Positions 32,586-35,178 of a stretch of DNA of 35,178 nucleotides are shown piece by piece. This DNA comes from Flavobacterium psychrophilum DSM 3660 = ATCC 49418 (GTDB lineage: Bacteria; Bacteroidota; Bacteroidia; Flavobacteriales; Flavobacteriaceae): positions 27,857-63,034 of the forward strand of contig NZ_MUHE01000028.1 in the NCBI RefSeq assembly GCF_002217405.1, given 5' to 3'. The notes below the pieces were generated by a model. It was not told the DNA's origin and ran no database searches. It was given only the letters and a program-made list of their open reading frames with translations. The position numbers and the translations under genes were made by a program. The first letter of the stretch is position 1. Every line of letters begins with the position of its first letter.

Positions 32586-32780
32586 TTAAGCAACAGCTGT
32601 TTGCTTGTCGATAACTACTTGACCTCTGTAGTACATTTTACCTTCATGCCAGTAGGCTCTGTGGTATAAATGTGCTTCACCAGTTATAGGGCAAGTTGCG
32701 ATTTGAGCAACAGTTGCTTTATAGTGAGTTCTTCTTTTGTCTCTTCTTGTTTTGGAGATCTTTCTCTTAGGATGTGCCAT
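32586..32780 (-). CDS. rpmF: Large ribosomal subunit protein bL32
   Basis: A 64-residue ribosomal protein. The basic N-terminus [21 protein letters not shown] is the family signature. The zinc-ribbon part is reduced: a single Cys occurs in [18 protein letters not shown], so this is the zinc-free form. It lies nine bases after the DUF177 gene, the conserved partner. Confidence 0.97.
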   Translation of the reverse strand: MAHPKRKISKTRRDKRRTHYKATVAQIATCPITGEAHLYHRAYWHEGKMYYRGQVVIDKQTAVA

Positions 32781-32789
32781 TTTGCAAAA

Positions 32790-33353
32790 TTATTTATCCG
32801 TTAATAGTGTTTTCAATTTGTCCCAACGTGGGTCTGTATTCTCTGCTTTTATTTCTGTTTCTTCTTGAACATTTTCGTCTTGTGCTTGTTCAGTAACACT
32901 TATTTCTTTCAGTTTAGACAATGCTTCAGTTTCTAGAGTACCATCTTGTATCCCTGGATGAATTTTCTTGAGCGGTATAGATAAAACTACCATCTCATAA
33001 ATATACTGTGATACATCTACTTGGTGTTCTCCTATGGGTAAAGTGAGTAAATCCTCATTTTCGTCATTGAATATTTCTCCAAATCTAACTATTAGTTTTA
33101 GATTTCCGTTTATAGGTAAATCAAATTCTTCACTAGTTAAGTCACACGGAACATTTATGGTACCTGAATGATTGAAATTTAATTCAAGCATTGTGTTTTT
33201 CTTTTCTAATACTATGCTTACTTTGATGTTGGCGCTTTCAAATTCGTCAAACTCAAAGTAGCTAAAGAACGCTTTGCTAATTTGGTATTCAAACTGATGT
33301 TTACCTAGCTTTAATCCTATAAATGGGATCAAAAATTCATTTGTAACTTTCAT
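32790..33353 (-). CDS. DUF177/YceD-family protein
   Basis: A 187-residue cytosolic protein of the DUF177 (YceD) family, linked to 23S rRNA accumulation in other bacteria. The conserved feature is the middle block with INVPCDLTSEEFDLPINGNLKLIVRFG and the downstream ISQYIYEMVVLSIPLKKIHPG-type stretch. The C-terminal 35 residues are acidic and probably disordered. I use the ATG at 33353: the TTG at 33389 lies inside a -7 element. It immediately precedes rpmF, the classic arrangement. Confidence 0.88.
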   Translation of the reverse strand: MKVTNEFLIPFIGLKLGKHQFEYQISKAFFSYFEFDEFESANIKVSIVLEKKNTMLELNFNHSGTINVPCDLTSEEFDLPINGNLKLIVRFGEIFNDENEDLLTLPIGEHQVDVSQYIYEMVVLSIPLKKIHPGIQDGTLETEALSKLKEISVTEQAQDENVQEETEIKAENTDPRWDKLKTLLTDK

Positions 33354-33386
33354 CTTAACAACAATTTGTTCCTTTATTAGGGAGTG

Positions 33387-33394
33387 CAAAGATA
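33387..33394 (-). promoter_or_regulatory. -7 element for the DUF177-rpmF operon
   Basis: TATCTTTG on the minus strand matches TAnnTTTG. A start site near 33380 gives a leader of about 27 bases to the ATG at 33353. Confidence 0.5.
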
Positions 33395-33437
33395 TAAATT
33401 TTTTATAAACTTAAAAGCGTTATCAACATTTTTTTGT

Positions 33438-34487
33438 TTATAACTGCTTTTCTTTTGTTTTAAGTGGTCTTATTGTCATTTCTTGGTATTCGCTTCTGGA
33501 TTTAAAAATATCTATTGCTGTATATATTGCTTCTAAAAACGAATTGTTATTGGCGATTCCTTTTCCTGCAATTTCGAAAGCAGTGCCGTGGTCTGGCGAT
33601 GTTCTTACTTTATTTAAACCTGCTGTATAATTAACTCCTTTTCCGAAAGATAGCGTTTTGAAAGGGATTAATCCTTGGTCGTGATAGGTTGCAATTACGG
33701 CGTCATAATTTTCATATTGGTTATTTCCAAAGAAACCATCGGCAGAAAACGGCCCAAAAACCAAGGTTCCTTCATCGAAGATTTTCTTTAAAGTTGGTTT
33801 GATTATTTTGTCTTCTTCGTTCCCAATAACGCCATTGTCGCTAGAATGAGGGTTGAGTCCTAAAACTGCAATTTTGGGTTTTCTGATGCCAAAATCTTGA
33901 ATTAATGATTTGTTAATTGTTTTTATTTTTTTTCTAATTAATTCTTCGGTCAGATGTTTTGCTACCTCACTTAACGGAACATGATCTGTAAGTAATCCTA
34001 CTCGCAAATTGTCTTGAATCATAAACATTAGTGCATCGCCTTCTAATTCTTGGTCTAAATAATCGGTATGACCCGGAAATTTAAAGTCCTCAGTTTGAAT
34101 ATTCGCTTTACTTATGGGTGCCGTAACTAAAACATCTATACCGCCTTCTTTTAGTGCATTGGTTGCTGCTACAAAAGATTTTATAGCATATTTACCTACT
34201 GCATTATCTAGCTGCCCGTAATTTATATTTACGCCTTCTCGCCACACGTTTAATACATTTATTTTACCTATAACCATTTGGTCTAATCTGTCTATTCCGT
34301 GCAAAGGCGCTTCTAGTCGAAGTTCTTTTTTAAGAAATGAAAGGATTTTTACATTGGCAAAAATTATAGGGGTACATAATTCTAGCATTCTCGAATCTTC
34401 AAACGATTTTAGGATTACTTCACTGCCTATTCCGTTTAAATCTCCTATAGAAATGCCTACAATTATATTTTCTGCTCTTTTTGTCAT
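33438..34487 (-). CDS. pdxA: 4-hydroxythreonine-4-phosphate dehydrogenase
   Basis: Step of pyridoxal phosphate synthesis by the DXP-dependent route: oxidises 4-phosphohydroxy-threonine, giving 3-amino-2-oxopropyl phosphate after decarboxylation. The 349-residue protein has metal ligands His169 (LLTDHVPLSEV), His214 (GLNPHSSDNG) and His269 (ATYHDQGLIPFK), and substrate residue His140 (FPGHTDYL). The N-terminal GISIGDLNGIGSEV is typical. It is divergent from riboflavin synthase across 57 bases and has its own -7 element. Confidence 0.96.
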   Translation of the reverse strand: MTKRAENIIVGISIGDLNGIGSEVILKSFEDSRMLELCTPIIFANVKILSFLKKELRLEAPLHGIDRLDQMVIGKINVLNVWREGVNINYGQLDNAVGKYAIKSFVAATNALKEGGIDVLVTAPISKANIQTEDFKFPGHTDYLDQELEGDALMFMIQDNLRVGLLTDHVPLSEVAKHLTEELIRKKIKTINKSLIQDFGIRKPKIAVLGLNPHSSDNGVIGNEEDKIIKPTLKKIFDEGTLVFGPFSADGFFGNNQYENYDAVIATYHDQGLIPFKTLSFGKGVNYTAGLNKVRTSPDHGTAFEIAGKGIANNNSFLEAIYTAIDIFKSRSEYQEMTIRPLKTKEKQL

Positions 34488-34519
34488 CAGTTTAACGTAT
34501 TTATTGCTAATTTTGAATG

Positions 34520-34527
34520 CAAATTTA
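34520..34527 (-). promoter_or_regulatory. -7 element for pdxA
   Basis: TAAATTTG on the minus strand matches the consensus, 33 bases before the ATG. No exact match is seen for the plus-strand riboflavin synthase gene in the same gap. Confidence 0.45.
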
Positions 34528-34544
34528 CTAAAATAAAACTAGCA

Positions 34545-35141
34545 ATGTTCACAGGAATCATAGAAACTCTCGGCACGATAAAAGCTTTAGAGAAAGACGG
34601 CGAAAATATTCATATTAAAGTAGCCTCTAATATCACAAACGAACTTAAAATAGACCAAAGTGTAGCTCATAATGGCGTTTGCTTAACTGTTGTGAATATA
34701 GATAACGATGTTTATACCGTAACGGCCATCAAAGAAACTATAGATAAAACTAATTTATCCCATTGGAATGTAAATGATGTGGTAAATCTGGAACGCGCCA
34801 TGAAGCTTGGAGACAGACTTGACGGACATATTGTGCAGGGTCACGTAGATCAAACTGCAATTTGTAAGGGTATTGAAGAAGCTAACGGAAGCTGGTATTT
34901 TACTTTCGAATATGATAAGATTTTGAATAACATTACCATCGAAAAAGGTTCTATTACTGTAAATGGAGTGAGCCTAACGGTTGTAAATTCTAAAGAAAAT
35001 GAATTTAGCGTGGCTATTATTCCTTATACTTATGAGCATACCAATTTTTGTGATTTTAAAATTGGAACAAAAATAAATTTAGAATTTGATGTCATTGGAA
35101 AATATGTAGCGAGATTGCACAGTTTGCATGTTGATAAATAG
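34545..35141 (+). CDS. ribE: Riboflavin synthase (alpha subunit)
   Basis: Converts two 6,7-dimethyl-8-ribityllumazine molecules into riboflavin and the pyrimidinedione. The 198-residue protein consists of two similar lumazine-binding barrels. The first begins MFTGIIETLGTI and contains HNGVCLTVV; the second repeats it as VNGVSLTVV around residues 138-146. A short C-terminal helix completes the trimer interface. The gene ends 37 bases before the window edge. The leader from pdxA is too short for an FMN riboswitch. Confidence 0.97.
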   Translation: MFTGIIETLGTIKALEKDGENIHIKVASNITNELKIDQSVAHNGVCLTVVNIDNDVYTVTAIKETIDKTNLSHWNVNDVVNLERAMKLGDRLDGHIVQGHVDQTAICKGIEEANGSWYFTFEYDKILNNITIEKGSITVNGVSLTVVNSKENEFSVAIIPYTYEHTNFCDFKIGTKINLEFDVIGKYVARLHSLHVDK

Positions 35142-35178
35142 TGTTTTTTCAAAGAAAATATTTATAAAAAGAAAATCC

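Noticed and set aside
34488..34544. FMN riboswitch before riboflavin synthase
   Set aside because: The gap is only 57 bases and contains no RFN-element blocks.
1..35178. CRISPR, tRNA, rRNA, integrase, transposase or toxin-antitoxin genes
   Set aside because: None found in reading either strand; the content is housekeeping genes in operons.

Overview
The window reads as an ordinary, gene-dense piece of a Flavobacteriaceae chromosome, most likely Flavobacterium or a close relative. The DNA is AT-rich. Almost no start codon has a Shine-Dalgarno sequence. Many starts instead have the Bacteroidetes -7 element TAnnTTTG upstream, and the proteins look flavobacterial (DUF3098 between FtsX and UppP, DUF3127, secreted S9 and C1 peptidases, a TonB receptor). 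I count 37 protein genes, all apparently intact. I see no rRNA, tRNA, CRISPR array, prophage or complete insertion sequence.

Layout. 74-3071 (-): a tightly overlapping set of orphan sensor kinase, FAD amine oxidoreductase and peptidoglycan glycosyltransferase MtgA. 3175-5198 (+): flavin reductase, DUF3127 and Aat. 5211-6566 (-): lipoprotein hydrolase and Tag glycosylase. 6661-7275 (+): a thioredoxin-fold protein. 7272-10470 (-): ftsX, DUF3098, uppP, truB and a small outer-membrane-like protein, which form the cell-division and envelope operon. 10603-12340 (+): two PAP2 phosphatases in tandem. 12505-21171 (+): leuS, a zinc metallopeptidase, greA-HIT, and S9 and C1 peptidases, with one Rieske-like lipoprotein gene on the minus strand at 16363-16782. 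21240-23438 (-): a TonB receptor behind a TPP riboswitch. 23721-26540 (-): lpxH, an Lrp/AsnC regulator and a saccharopine dehydrogenase-like enzyme. 26625-28706 (+): DUF423 and pckA. 28745-34487 (-): rnpA, then pdxA, yceD(DUF177)-rpmF-fabH-accB-accC for vitamin B6, ribosome and fatty-acid initiation. 34545-35141 (+): riboflavin synthase.

The envelope theme recurs: MtgA and UppP (with possible help from the PAP2 pair) serve peptidoglycan polymerisation and lipid-carrier recycling, LpxH serves lipid A, AccBC/FabH serve fatty acids, and FtsX serves division. The most informative regulatory element is the TPP riboswitch at about 23535-23622. It identifies the TonB receptor as a probable thiamin or thiamin-precursor importer. 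Other points worth a second look are a terminator-like hairpin in the greA leader, a Rieske-fold lipoprotein that has lost both histidine ligands, a CRP-like palindrome in front of the thioredoxin-like gene, three palindromic intergenic elements that look like dispersed repeats, and long hairpins punctuating fabH-accB-accC. I found no convincing new multi-gene system. No gap between genes exceeds 300 bases; the gaps over 200 bases (16150-16362, 19781-19983, 23439-23720, 29141-29421) are described below.
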